Shown: positions 36,930 to 48,770 of the stretch, piece after piece
Numbering within the stretch: position 1 is the stretch's first letter
Layout of the letters: each line of letters starts with the position of its first letter
NCBI GenBank assembly: GCA_036583965.1
Contig: JAZBQD010000014.1
Span: 1,575,001 to 1,639,000, forward strand
Source of the DNA: Prunella strophiata
Lineage: Eukaryota; Chordata; Aves; Passeriformes; Prunellidae
Direction: 5' to 3'
DNA: 64,000 nucleotides
Program-made: the position numbers and the translations under genes
The notes under the pieces: model-generated
Seen by the model: the letters and a program-made list of their open reading frames with translations, nothing else
Databases searched by the model: none
What the model was told of the DNA's origin: nothing

Positions 36930-37512
36930 GGTGTTTTAAAAGATTTTATTTCATTATCAGTCTTGTAGAAGACTGAGACACAAGAGATGTAAAATTCAAT
37001 ACCATTCTAGCAGAAGCCACCCTATTTCCTGGTTACAACACCTTATAAATGTTTTTCAGCCTATTACCTTTGCCACACAATGCTGCTAACACTTCTAACA
37101 AAAATTACCTATATTTTTACCCTACATGGTCCTGCTACAATGCATCTTTCACAGTTCTGATTGTCTAAAATATCTGGTCTTTTTGCAAGGCCATCTCCTG
37201 AAACTTGTTTCTAGTTCAATCTCTCTCTCAACAATGCCATCTCTATTCCATGGCCTTCCTAAACCAGCACACCTTATCTCAGAGTTTGCACACAGATGTA
37301 CAAGGCTGGGTGATCTTAAAGAAGTTTTAGAATTCTTTACAAATCCATTTCTCACACACTCAACAGCTCCACAAAACACTTCCCCTGGGCAGAGTTTGAC
37401 ACCACTAGGCCTTTCACCAGTGATTTTTACCACATCTTGCTTCTCCAAATGCTCAGAGTGCTGTTTTGGTGCCCATGGGGGTGTTCCACAGCACTGTGAG
37501 GTGTGACTGACA
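36930..37512 (-). mobile_element. LTR-like sequence, candidate
   Basis: On the minus strand the segment begins TGTCAGTCACACC at 37512. It has a TATA-like TTTATAAG at about 37042-37049 and an AATAAA at 36945-36950, about 95 bp later, the order and spacing of an LTR U3-R-U5. The left edge and a target-site duplication were not found. The plus-strand open frame at 37126-37506 lies inside it and is probably meaningless. Confidence 0.35.
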
Positions 37513-39469
37513 AATCAGCCCTCAGAATTCACTATAATTAGACAATTCAAAGTAGTTGTGAGCATTTGCAGGTGTAAAAAGTGTTAGGCAAGGTGTCTCC
37601 AGATATTCTCTTTTTATTTATGTCGCAGAGTAACTGAAAATGTCATTGATGTGATGTATGCAATGTGGGCAGCCAGGACATCTAAGGAATAACTTCTTTG
37701 ATTAAAGATGTGCATTTTTTAGTTAATCAACCAGCAAGATGTGGATATACCTCATTTTTATTAGCTCCTCTTCTCTTTAATACTTTTTTCTTTTCTATTA
37801 CAATTCAGGATAGCTTCAATATATATATTCAATATGCAGGCTAATGTACATAAAGTATATAAAAGTGATCAATTTTTAAGTGCTTATATTTAAGAAGAAG
37901 GAAGAATATCCTCATCAATTTTACCAATGACATCCTCTCTCTTAAAATGAAAAACACAGATGAAGAAGTTTTCAAAGTAGCCTGCTAATGTTGCACACAC
38001 AGCTCCTGGAAGGCAACTCCTCCTGTAAGTTCAGGGATCCTTTCAGCTGCTGATCTTGCTTTCACTTTTTAAATTTGTAAACCAAATCATGTGTTTTGGT
38101 GTGCTTGGAGTGAACCATGCCAAATGTTTGTGTGGTGTTGGGGTTTTTTTTTGTCTCTGTGGCTTGGCCCAAAGTTTCACTGAATTGAGAATGTATGGAC
38201 TCCATTCAGCTGTTGCTTCTGAAGGACTTGGTGTTCTGTTTTGGGGGTTTTAAAAATAAGAGTCTGAAAGGCACTCTTTTGAATTGAGTTGTGTTTTCTT
38301 GATTTTCAGTCATAAGCTGTGTGTTGTCATGTCAATTTTGAAGAATAGCCATGCTTTTTCTTCACAATGAGGAAGTGCAGATCTTGACAATGTTTTTAAA
38401 AATGCAGTAAGTTACTAAAAGGACTGAAAGGTGAAATGCTAGAGAGTATAAATACACAAATGATATGTACCCAAATATTTGTATTAGTGTTCCAAGAGCC
38501 TGATAACTCCCATGAACTGCACCAAGAATACAAATTGTATAACTAGCATATTCCAACCTCCAAATGCCTTTCATGTCAGTGTGAGAGATACCATCAGGCA
38601 CTCTGAAAGCACCAACCTATTTATAAAGATACCATCAAAAACCTGCCTGATGCTGCTGACTTATGAATCAATTATCTGGACTTCACCAGTGATAGATCTG
38701 CTCTGAATTTTGGAGCCATATGTTTAGAGCAACATCATACACAGGTAGGCTATTCAGCATCCCAACAGGGTTCTTATCTTTGTGTATAGGCCTGTCAAGA
38801 AGAGAGAGAAAAATATCCTACCTGTAGGACCTGTTTCCCAGAAACACTTTGTTAAAAGGGGGAAAAAAATTGTGGATATCAATTTATACATAACTAGGGG
38901 TAGAAGAAAAAGATTGATCAGTAGTGTGAATGGGGTTGTTGCTGACAGCAGACAATAAATTTAATTCATTTGAAAACTACTGAAGATGGTCAGTCAGATT
39001 TGTACTTAAAAACAAGTTCGTCTGAAATGGCTGAATGACTTAAAAGAGAGGCAAGGATTTTTAGCACAGAATTTAAGTTACTGTGGAAAAGTATAAACAA
39101 TCCAGCTTGGATACTGCAGTGAATAATTCTGCAGATTTTTCTGTGGGCATTGAGGCCCAATAAACAACTTCACCATCTCAACAACCATCTCAGCTGATAT
39201 GTTGTGGCTCTTTCCTCCATTTCCTTGGTCCCAAGTCCTCTTTCCCTTTCTAGAGACACCTGTAAATTCAGTGCCTTTATATTGCTGTGCTTAAGCTTTG
39301 TTAGAGTGATGCCTTAGGGTTTCAGCTTTTTATATTTTACATATATTTGTAATCCTGCAATTCTTTAGTGCATAACTCTAAACTCCATATAGGAGTGTTA
39401 GCTACTGTGGTCACATTTTGGTCAGACAAAACAATTCCTCTCCAGGCTTTGGAATCAAGGACACCTCAC
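37513..39469. other. Intergenic DNA, nothing recognised
   Basis: AT-rich, with only short open frames. No repeat family was recognised. Confidence 0.6.
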
Positions 39470-39750
39470 TGTGTCAGGCCCCAAAAGATGGAAGCAAAAG
39501 TGAATTTGGGTGGAGCAAACTTGGGGTAAATTACTTCATTACCTGAAGCTGTAATTGGAAGATTAACCCCCAATATACAAAAATCTGCAGCTTATAAAAA
39601 TATGAAGACCCATGACCCATTGTGCAGTTTTGGGTGCAGCCCCTGGCAGGGCTTCATCTGCCCTAAGGGTACCTGAAAGCCCTTCAATAAATATAATCCC
39701 TTTTTATTCCCTTAATTTTGTCTGGCCTCTGTTTTTAGGTAGTCCCAACA
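39470..39750 (+). mobile_element. Solo LTR of an endogenous retrovirus
   Basis: The element begins TGTGTCAGGCCCC and ends GTAGTCCCAACA. A TATA box (tataaaa, 39593-39599) is followed 93 bp later by a poly(A) signal (aataaa, 39686-39691). Next come a T-rich tract and 'tctggcctctgtttttagg', the layout of U3, R and U5. No target-site duplication is visible and there is no internal retroviral sequence, so it is an older solo LTR. The exact left end is uncertain by a couple of bases. Confidence 0.7.
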
Positions 39751-40013
39751 AGAGAGATTAATAAGAATAATCAAGAGATTTGTTGCTGCATTGATAAAGT
39801 TGTATAGAAATTGTGGAGAAAGGGTGTTTGTCAAACTCTTCATGTGCAGGACCTTACATCCCTTGCTGCTCCTTGCACTGTCCTTACAGCTGAGAGCTCT
39901 GAGTTAGTACTGTAAAGATCTGAGTCCTGTAAAGATCTTTTTCTGGCTCTGGCTGCCAGAAAAAAACAACAGGCAAAGCAGCTGAGATTGAGAGTAGAGA
40001 GTGGCACAGGTTG

Positions 40014-40066
40014 CTGAAGTGACTTAGCCAAGGTCACTCTCTCTCTGTTTCAGTTTAATTTGTTTA
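40014..40066 (+). mobile_element. Possible MIR SINE trace
   Basis: The text 'gtgacttagccaaggtcact' followed by 'ctctctgtttcagttt' follows the MIR core (gtgaccttgggcaagtcact, then ctctgtgcctcagttt). It is short and diverged. Confidence 0.35.
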
Positions 40067-41999
40067 CTTCTCTGAGGAGATTACTGTGCTGAGCTGCTGG
40101 ACTGAGTATTAACATTTTCTGAGTCCTCCTGGGAAGTCTGAGTTGTTACACACCAACAACTAGAAGTGACAAAGCTGGCACATCCTAGCAGCCCACAGGA
40201 GTCTGCTCATCCCCCCTCCTGCAGGAGTCATGTCTGCCCTTTATCAGTCAGGAAAATATCCTGCTGTGGTACCCAACACAACTGCTGCTGTTTGCTGGAG
40301 GAAAAAGAAATTTGAAATTTTCCTTATTTCAGAAGGATTGTGGTAGCTGGCAAGTGAATGTATAAAAACCTGACAGGTTTGAGATTGGACTTTCATGTAT
40401 GGCACTCTGCTGTATTTCTCCTCAACTTACTGCAAATAATAATTGTACAGTTTGAGACAGATTTTTCAGAGCACAGGTGTCTGGTACTTTGGCAAATCAA
40501 GCCTCTTGAAAAGTGTAGAAATTTGTATATCAGCTTACTTCCCCCTAAAAAGAAAAGTAGACAAGTAGAAGTTGTATCACCAGCTCTTTCAAGATCCGAG
40601 TTACTACTCAGATAATACTCTAACAGTCATAACTCTAATAGATACTCTAACAGTCATAGCTGGTGACTTTTTGTGTATTTTTATTATTGATAACAGTGCT
40701 TGGGATGAGAGAAGAAAATTTCCTGGAAAAAACCCTGAAAATCTGAATTTCTTTTGCTAATATAACACCAAATGTCATAAAGGGGACATGGCTCATGCTT
40801 GCAAATATGAAAGTACTGATAATTTGAGACAATTGATATTTGGAAATAAATTGGAAAATGTGGTTTGAGAAAAACTTGAATTTTTTTGTCAAACTAAATG
40901 ATCATATTTTCCTGGAAGTTTTATTAACTGGATACTGGAGATAGTACTCTCCATATCCCCACAAAACATCCTGAAAGGAAAGATGTCACATCATTCTACC
41001 CAGATAGTACAACCACTGTTTCTGTTTCACTTGCATAAAACTTTCCACAGGTGGGAATTTGAAAGATACCTTCTTGTTAAAAAAACCAAACAAGCCAAAA
41101 ACCAAAACAAAAATCAACCAAACAAAAACAAACCAACCCAAAAAGAAACCGAAACCCAACTACCCAACTACAAATGTTCTCATCTAGTGATGTTCTCATA
41201 TATATGCAATTCATCATTTATTTTGAAGTAAGATTCTTCTAGTGAATGGAGATTGCCCACCACAAAATCTATTGTGGCTATAAATAAATCCTCAAAAGAG
41301 ATCAGAAATGGTCCTCAGGTCATGCCTTCAGCCCTTCCACACAAAGATCATGTATAATAATAATAATTATTAAATATTATAATACACGTTGGGATACTAT
41401 TTTATTATAATACATAAAATAATAATATTTATCATGTATTATAAATCACCTTGGGTTTATAAAAGTATGCCTGTTGTGTGAGACAACAATGAATCCTTTT
41501 GCTGGGTGCTCTGCACCTGAGTTCCACCCAAAGTCAGCAGGAAGCTGCAAGGGCTTTAGAGCACCTCTGCATTCTGGCCTCTTAAGCACTAATGGATTTG
41601 AGGAATTAAACAGCATCAAGCACAGCAAATATTGACCTCTCCTCAGAAAATATTTACCATCTCATTTATTGTTGTGTGTCCCTGCACTAGGATGATATGT
41701 TAACATTAGCAGCTATGATTTGCTAGGTGAACTAATGTTCTAAATAGACAAACTCAGCTGTTTGCTCAAAGGCCCCTCAGACTGATTTGTTCACCATCAA
41801 GGCATCTGCTCCATGTTAAAATGTCACCATGGTTTTAGGTACTGCTGGCTTTACAGAATGATTTTGAGCCTCATTTATTTTATATGAGCAACTTGCCAAT
41901 GTGAGGAATAATATGGAATAAAGTGTTTGTGTGTATGAGGTATGTTGTGAGCTGAACATTTCCAAGCCTTGTTTAAAGAAACATTCTAATCATCACACA

Positions 42000-42072
42000 A
42001 ATTTTGCAGACTGGGAAACTGAGGCATAAAATTGTAAGGGATTCCCGGTAAAAGGTTTTCACAGCAGCTAAA
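42000..42072 (-). mobile_element. Possible MIR SINE trace
   Basis: The text 'actgggaaactgaggcata' followed by 'ttttcacagcagc' matches the antisense MIR core (gggaaactgaggcacaga, then tcacacagc). Low confidence because it is short. Confidence 0.35.
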
Positions 42073-44966
42073 ATCCCCTTTTTCATAAAGGACTTGGTCA
42101 CTTGCAAAGTGGGTGTTGGGCTTCCATGTAGTCAGGATTTCTGAAATACTTCTTTGCTGTATGGAATATGTGATTCCTGATTTCCAGAACCTGGATCTAC
42201 AGTGTAAATATTGTATATTTCCCTCATCTCTTTTTCTTCATGTTGCTAGAGCTCCTAAATAATTCTTCTGTAAGTGGTTGGAAAGCAGAAGAAAAATCTT
42301 CCCATTGTAACTTTTTGTTCTGCAAGAGGAGTTCTGAGTTTGAAATTGGAATAAACATCAAGCCCATGATTTAATATTTTTGTGTTGTACTTTGTCTCAC
42401 CTTTACCTACTCACCTGTGAGACTTAGAGGAAGCTGAAAGAAAGAATTAGGAAAAAGAGAAAGGGTCAGTTGATGAACCTGATCAGGCCAATTCCTTTTT
42501 TGTGATTTGAAGTAAAATGTAGCCCAAATACCAAAATCATCTTGCATTCTCAGGCTGTCAAGCTTTGAAAACCTGACATAAGAGCTGATCAAGATATCTC
42601 TCATAAAATGATTTATGCTTTGTTTCATAAAACTTGTCTGATAAAGAATAAGAACGTGTCAAGGCTTAACACAAATATTTACAAGGAGAAAAACATTTAG
42701 ACTTCTGTTTCTGTCTCAAAGTCCTGAAAAGAAAAAGGGTTCTTCCCATCAACCTCTCCCCATGTGCATGGAAAATATATTTTCTTCTCTAAGAGATTTG
42801 AAAAGAGTGTTGAAGGGATTGACAGAGAGAATCAAGAACAAGTTGGTACACAGTGCAATTATGGAGAGCACATGCTTAATGGTGATAGGCTATTAAGTTT
42901 TATAATCTGAAATCAGTGACATTTGCAATAATTATTATTAATAGCCCAGTTTCTTACTCATCATATTTAAATGGAGCTTTATGGCTTAACTATCTAAGGT
43001 AATCAACTTCCAGTTGTGTATTATATGAGCCTAAATCAGAACACTTTGGTGATAAGATGTGCATTCAGTACCTCTCTCTTACTGCATATTATCCTGCTGT
43101 AAATAAGAAAAAAAATAAATCTGAACATGGTTTACCCAAAATTACTGAGCAGTCACTAATGGAAAGCTCCACTAAACCCAAATTTCCATGATGTTGAAGG
43201 AAGGACTGAGGCTGTTTGTGAACCTTCAGTGAACCTGGGTTGTGCAAGCCAAAGCACAGCACCTTGATGCCAGTTAATAGATTTTCAGTGGTTCCAGCAC
43301 CTTGGCACTGAGTGTCTCACCACCCAAACTTGGCACAACACCTTCTCTAGCTGTTGTGCCACCAATAATTTCTTTAGTGTTGACATCTTTGCTGGGAGTC
43401 CTGCTTTCAGTCATCTGAGAGGGGGGAAAAATGAGATTCAAAGCAACAAGAATAATGCAGGTGAGAGGAGGCTGATGAAAAATGAGTACAGCAAAGGACA
43501 ATTTGGAGGAGTCCTCTCAGAAATGAGTGGTGGGTGGAAGTGCCTGTCTGTGTCCTTGTCACATCTGCTGGGGACTTGAGAACTTCATGTCATTTTAAAT
43601 TGTCTGAAGATCCTACAAAAGCTCTTTTGATGCAGCAAGGGCTGATATGCTTTAAGAAGTCACTGGGAATGCTTTTTCTGAATAGAAATGTGACATTTTA
43701 AGAGCCTTTTATTTTTTTTCCTTTTTAAACTGTAATCATGCTTTTATCAAAGACTTTCCTTAGAAACTGTTTTATTTCTTAATGCTCAGACAGCATTAAC
43801 TGGTTCTTTTAAATAGTTTAAATGTTAATTTCAAAGCAAAAAGTTTTCTGTTCTTTGGGAAGTTTTTAGTTGTTGATGTTTGGGGTTTTTTTAAGGACAT
43901 ACAACATGCAGAACAATTTATAGAAGACATATCTGGATTTGATGTAAGCAGAGAATACCATTGGAAGAGATAGATCAGACCCTTTTGTAACAATAAGTGA
44001 AATAATTCTTAAGAGGTAGGAACAAATTGACTATTCAAAACCATTTTTCTCAAAGGAGTTAACATCCACAGGATGCATGCAAAGAGGTTTTTTTTTCCCT
44101 TCACCTTTAGTAACCGGGCATCTTTTTCATTGTAACTTGCCTGTGTGTTTTACACCTATTTTAAGTGAATTAAAGATGAGCAATTCACAGAAGTGATGCA
44201 TTTTCTGTCAGGCCATTACCACTTGTTTTCTCAGCATGTTCTGCAGGTCCATCTAAAGATGTCATTACAGAAATCAATTGGTGTGCAAGGTGGTCAGCAT
44301 TTACTGACAACAGATAGTTAGAACTACAGTAAATACAGGGTTTAAAGGAGACACTGAAAGTGTGTCTTTGCTGTATCTGGGTCTGCTAGACAGTACTCTG
44401 TGTTATAGGTAGCTGGTGAATGTCAAGATTTGCTTTCATTGTAGATATTTCATGCTACAGTGCCTGTTAATAGCTGTGTGCTTGGAACTTCTGTCAATTT
44501 TGTCTTGACCTCTGGGTCTGCTACAGAAAATGTGCTGTATGCCAAATGTAAGTGGGGTGGGACAAATGTCAGAGCTGAAGTAAAAGCAGAGTTATGCTAC
44601 CACAATGGATTTTGAATATCATGCAATAACAGATTCCTGGTTTTGTACTGTTTAAGAAATGCTCATTTAGATAATTTCCATCTAGTCACCTTAGCTTCCA
44701 TTAAAAGCACAGCTGAAATTCTTTATAAATACCCTTGCAACATGAAATTGCAAGGAAGAGGGAGAAGTTTGTAGCTGTCATATGGCCAGACACATCTCCA
44801 TGAGTATTCCTAAGGACCTGGCAACTTTTATCAGTATTGTCCAACCAGGGGGTGCACAGAAAGTTTCCTTCTATCCCTCTCTTTTAGACAGGCAGAAACT
44901 TGCCAGCAGCTCAGAGCTTGGGAGCAGCTCTGAGAGGTGAGTAAAGGAGGAGGATATGTGGAGCAG

Positions 44967-45030
44967 AATCATACAGGACAGGGTGGACAGGAGAGATGGA
45001 AATCATCCAGTCCAATCCCTGCTCCATCTG
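44967..45030 (-). mobile_element. CR1 LINE, small 3' end fragment
   Basis: 'cagaatcatacaggacaggg', then 'gaaatcatccagtccaatcc' and 'ctgctc', resembles the antisense end of a CR1 subfamily. It lies directly beside a second CR1 that starts again with its own 3' end at about 45041, so these are two insertions or a nested pair. Confidence 0.6.
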
Positions 45031-45040
45031 GGGTTAATTT

Positions 45041-45535
45041 GGAATCATAAAATGGCCCAGGGTGGAGATCATGAAGCTCCAAACCCCCCTGCCATGGGCA
45101 GGGATATCTTCCACTTCAGACCAAGCTGCCCAGAGTTAGATCAACTTGCTCAGAGCCTTTTACAGCCAAGTTTTGAACACTTCCAAGAACAGAGGTTCTA
45201 GCCTTTCTGGAAAAGTTGTTTCTCTCAACTTGTTTCCACACCTCCAGCTGGAATTTTCCTTACTGTCACTTGTAGTTTTTGGCCCGTATCCATCCACTGT
45301 GCATCTCAGAATATCTGTAGCCCCCTAGTTGGTAGCTGAAATGGGCAATTGAATCCCTTATCCTTCTCTTACCCTTCTCTTCTCCAGGATAAATATTTCC
45401 ATCAGCCTCTACTCACATGTCATGTGCCTTTATTAATCATCTTCATGGCCCTGTGTTCAGCTAAGTCCAGCCTGTTTCTCTGGAGGGACAGAAAGCTGGT
45501 GTGCAGTCTCATCATCCTTGAAGGAAATAGTCAAG
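45041..45535 (-). mobile_element. CR1 LINE, diverged 3' fragment
   Basis: Antisense CR1 order: 'ggaatcataaaatggccc', 'ccccctgccatgggcaggg', 'gaacacttccaagaacag', 'cttctcttctccaggataa' and 'catcttcatggccctgtg'. It runs about 500 bp, further into the 3' region than the other copies here, and is strongly diverged, so an older insertion. Confidence 0.85.
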
Positions 45536-45545
45536 GTATACACTA

Positions 45546-48500
45546 GATAGGAAGTCAGTTTTAGATTGTCATTTAAAATTCAAAATTAAATATTCTTCAG
45601 GTTTACAGCCCATCTGATTTTTTGTTTGTCTCTTTTCAAGTGCCCAGGAGGAAAATGAGAAATCTTGGGCATCAAGGATTTCAAGTTCCATTCCTAACTT
45701 GGCTTTCTTTGCTCACAGAAATGTCTTTATAAAATGAAGATCCTTTTGTGACAGTGAAATAGAGACAAGTTGAACGTTTTAATATTGAATAGTTAGAAAA
45801 ATTGCCACCAACAACTGGTTATTTCAATAGAACATTTTTTTTTTTCATTATTAAAAGTATTATTGATTTCTGTTAGTTTCTTCCCTGCCTTTGGAAAGTA
45901 CAAAGTCCTTAAATAATTTGAGTTTTCACTTATTTCCTCAGAATTGTGGCATATGACTGATAACTGCCTTTAGAACTTCTAATAGCTAAATTACAATTAT
46001 TATGCAAGGACCTACAATAGACAGTTATATGGATTGTTAAATGACTTTGCCTTTTTTGCAAACCATAATCATTTTCCTTTATTAGCTGAAGGATTTCATA
46101 ATTTAAGGGAGATGAGAACCTATAAGTCACACTTTCAAATAAGGAACATGGATATTGCAAACATTAAATTCTCCCATAAAAATGTTAAGGCATCATTAAA
46201 CTAGGATCAGATTAATACAATTCAGTCAACTCTAGATAGATATCTCCTGTAATAGGCTGAAACAATACCTAGTGATATAGGACGTGTAAGATTTTACTAC
46301 AATCAATTTATAAACCTATAAAACATACAGGTATCACTCAAAGCCACTGTTAATTTTGCAAGCCCTGTATTAAATCAAGTGAATTTGGTGAGGAAAAATA
46401 TTCCCCACCCTTACTGTCACTGCCTTTCTATTGTTAGCTGCTACCACAGCATCTCCCTTCCACTGTAAGTCAGATGAGAGATGCCTTCTGGTAGAGGTTG
46501 ACCTGAGAATCTGTGCTTGATTTATCCATCTGTTTAAGTGTCTGAAAGACTTTTTAAATGAATTTTCAGGGCATCATTTAATTCTCACTTGTAGAACTAG
46601 AAACCCAGAGTCATTCTGTGTTTGTTCCAGAATAACAGCAAGCGGGGTTTGACCCCGGGTTTAATCAAATTAAAAACAAAGATTTACATCTCTTCTGATC
46701 AGCTGGGTAAGGGGAAGGGAGTTAGCTAAGGAAAAAGAAGGTTTGGACTCAAGGCTCTGTGTGTGTTCCTTCCAAAGGTGCAAGGTAGTTCTGTGGGTCT
46801 GGAGAAATGGCAATTTCAGAAAAGCAGGGCAGAGCCAACGAGGCAGAACAGGGAATGCAGAAGTTCCAAAGCATGACCTGGTTATCTCTGCAAGCCTCAC
46901 AAGTCCATATAAAATGTTGTATGTATTGCCCCAGTCAAACCCCTGCATGGGTATATCTGCATTGGAGTATTTTAGCATGGATTTCCAAAAAACACAACAC
47001 ATTTACTGCATGTGCATGAGGAAAGAGAAGGGGGAGAAAAATGTTTCTCCCATGCCACCCAAACATGCACCAGTGCATTATGTCAAACAAGGATCAGGAT
47101 CTGACCATAAACTGTACTGCATCTGTTTTATGCATTAATAATCAGAGTCTGCTACTAAATCCTTTGCAATAAGACCCAGAGGTTGAAGCAGGACTGAGAG
47201 GAAACAACAGAAAGGAGGAAAGAGTGACTTGCTAAGCTGAGCAGAGCTGGTGTGACTCCTAGCAGATTTACAGCAGAATAAAGAGAAAATCTCTTTGGAG
47301 GAACTGTTTAAAAGGTGATATGGGGGGGTAAAAAAAAATAGTTGTTCTGTGAAGCCAGACTGGAGCATTCAGGACAGACAAACTTGCATATACTGGCCTG
47401 CTTTTTAACACAGGCCTAACTGCATGCACCCTCTGTGCTTGGAAAGAGAAAGAGCTCCATGAACAATAGTATAGGTTTGTAAATCTGTATTAATGATCCA
47501 AAATGTAAGCAAACAGAAGGAGATGTCAAATACAGTAAAAGATGAGTATAGATTAGTTTCTTTGTAAAGCCTTCCCATTTGCATTTAAGATAAGTTGTGT
47601 GATTTTTAGTTCAGTAGTTGCAGTATTCCCTAAGGTCTGTATAGGACAGATCCCAGGCTGCCTCAGTCATTTAGTGAATCATCTAATGCAATTGAATTCT
47701 GAGTGACAGCCAAAATTATATGTAGTTAGTAAAAAATGTTGTTGTATTTAATCATATAATTGTGCATCCATTTAGATCAGCCCAGCAATCACAAGAACCC
47801 TTATCCACAAGTACCTTTACCTATGTGACTCGTGGTTAATAAGTAGGGAAGCTCACTCAGAGGGCATTCTCAGGCAGAGAATTTGAAGAATAAGGCCTAG
47901 CTGCATGCCAGCAAGAGACATTACTAAAAATCCATTGTTGCAGATGAGGATTGTTTTCAATTTATTTTTTTGTTTTTTGTATGCAGCCACCTCATTGCAA
48001 AGTAAAAGATGCTACCCTGGTGATATCTCATGTGAAAGAAACTATGAAGGCATTTCTGTTACAGCTTACCAATTTAAATATATAGGGGTGGAAAAAAGTG
48101 GAAAGTGACATTTCAGCCTAGATACCCACTGAACATTTTCTGAACTGCCCTGTCAGAACATTCTCCTCCAACAACTTCTGAACCCGTGAGAGAAATTTGA
48201 AAGAGGAAGTCAAGTTTCAAAGTGCAGTTTCTTTAAGATTATTGTTAAAAAGTCTCAGAATATAAGGCAGAAACCCTGACTGGCACTTTTGGTAAGGCAA
48301 TCAGCAGCATGCACCTGCTGGGCATCTCATTCTGATGTTTGTGTGCTGTAGTGCAGTAATAGCTGGGGATGTGTTCAGAAACTGGTGTGACTGTGGCCTC
48401 ACCTCAGTGGCCTAAAGGAAACAACTCACTAAACAACTTTGCTGTATAGTTAAACTTCCTGTTTAATGAAATAATGTGAATTTGAGCCCCCTGGTGCCAA

Positions 48501-48708
48501 ATCCTCCAGCTGCAAAGAGAAGGACGTGAGCAGCAGCAAACGAAGGCACAAGTGGTGCAGAGATTTTATGCTGTCTGTTTGCAAGTAATGAGCTTGGTTC
48601 ATCCCATATGGCTGGCAATTGCTCTCAGGATAAGTCACAAAGTGAGCTAATGGCTTTGCTCACACACCAATTGTAGGAACATATTTTGCAAGTCAGAAAA
48701 CAAACGAT
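45546..48708. other. Intergenic DNA, nothing recognised
   Basis: The plus-strand frame at 46743-47138 (131 codons) has no domain, and its overlapping minus-strand frame is equally featureless. No RNA gene or transposon recognised. Confidence 0.55.
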
Positions 48709-48770
48709 TAGTTGAATCACGAGCTTGGAAGTCGGGAGACCTGATTCAACTTTCTGCTCCACCTTAGGTT
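48709..48770 (+). mobile_element. Possible MIR SINE, tRNA-derived head
   Basis: 'gagcttggaagtcgggagac', 'ctgattcaac' and 'ctgctccacc' follow the tRNA-derived 5' part of MIR-type SINEs (gactgggagtcaggagacc, then tgggttcaa, then tgctctgccac). A box B-like gattcaa is present, but no tRNA cloverleaf can be folded, so this is not a tRNA gene. Confidence 0.45.

Larger units (their letters stand above)
39751..44966. other. Intergenic DNA with SINE-like relics
   Basis: No gene recognised. It holds two MIR-like traces (listed separately), a C/A-rich low-complexity tract at about 41079-41165, an AT-rich tract at about 41353-41450, and a 17-bp exact repeat of atactctaacagtcata at 40615-40631 and 40642-40658. 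Confidence 0.55.

Noticed and set aside
48709..48770. tRNA gene
   Set aside because: A box B-like motif is present, but no acceptor stem or cloverleaf can be formed. It fits a SINE head better.
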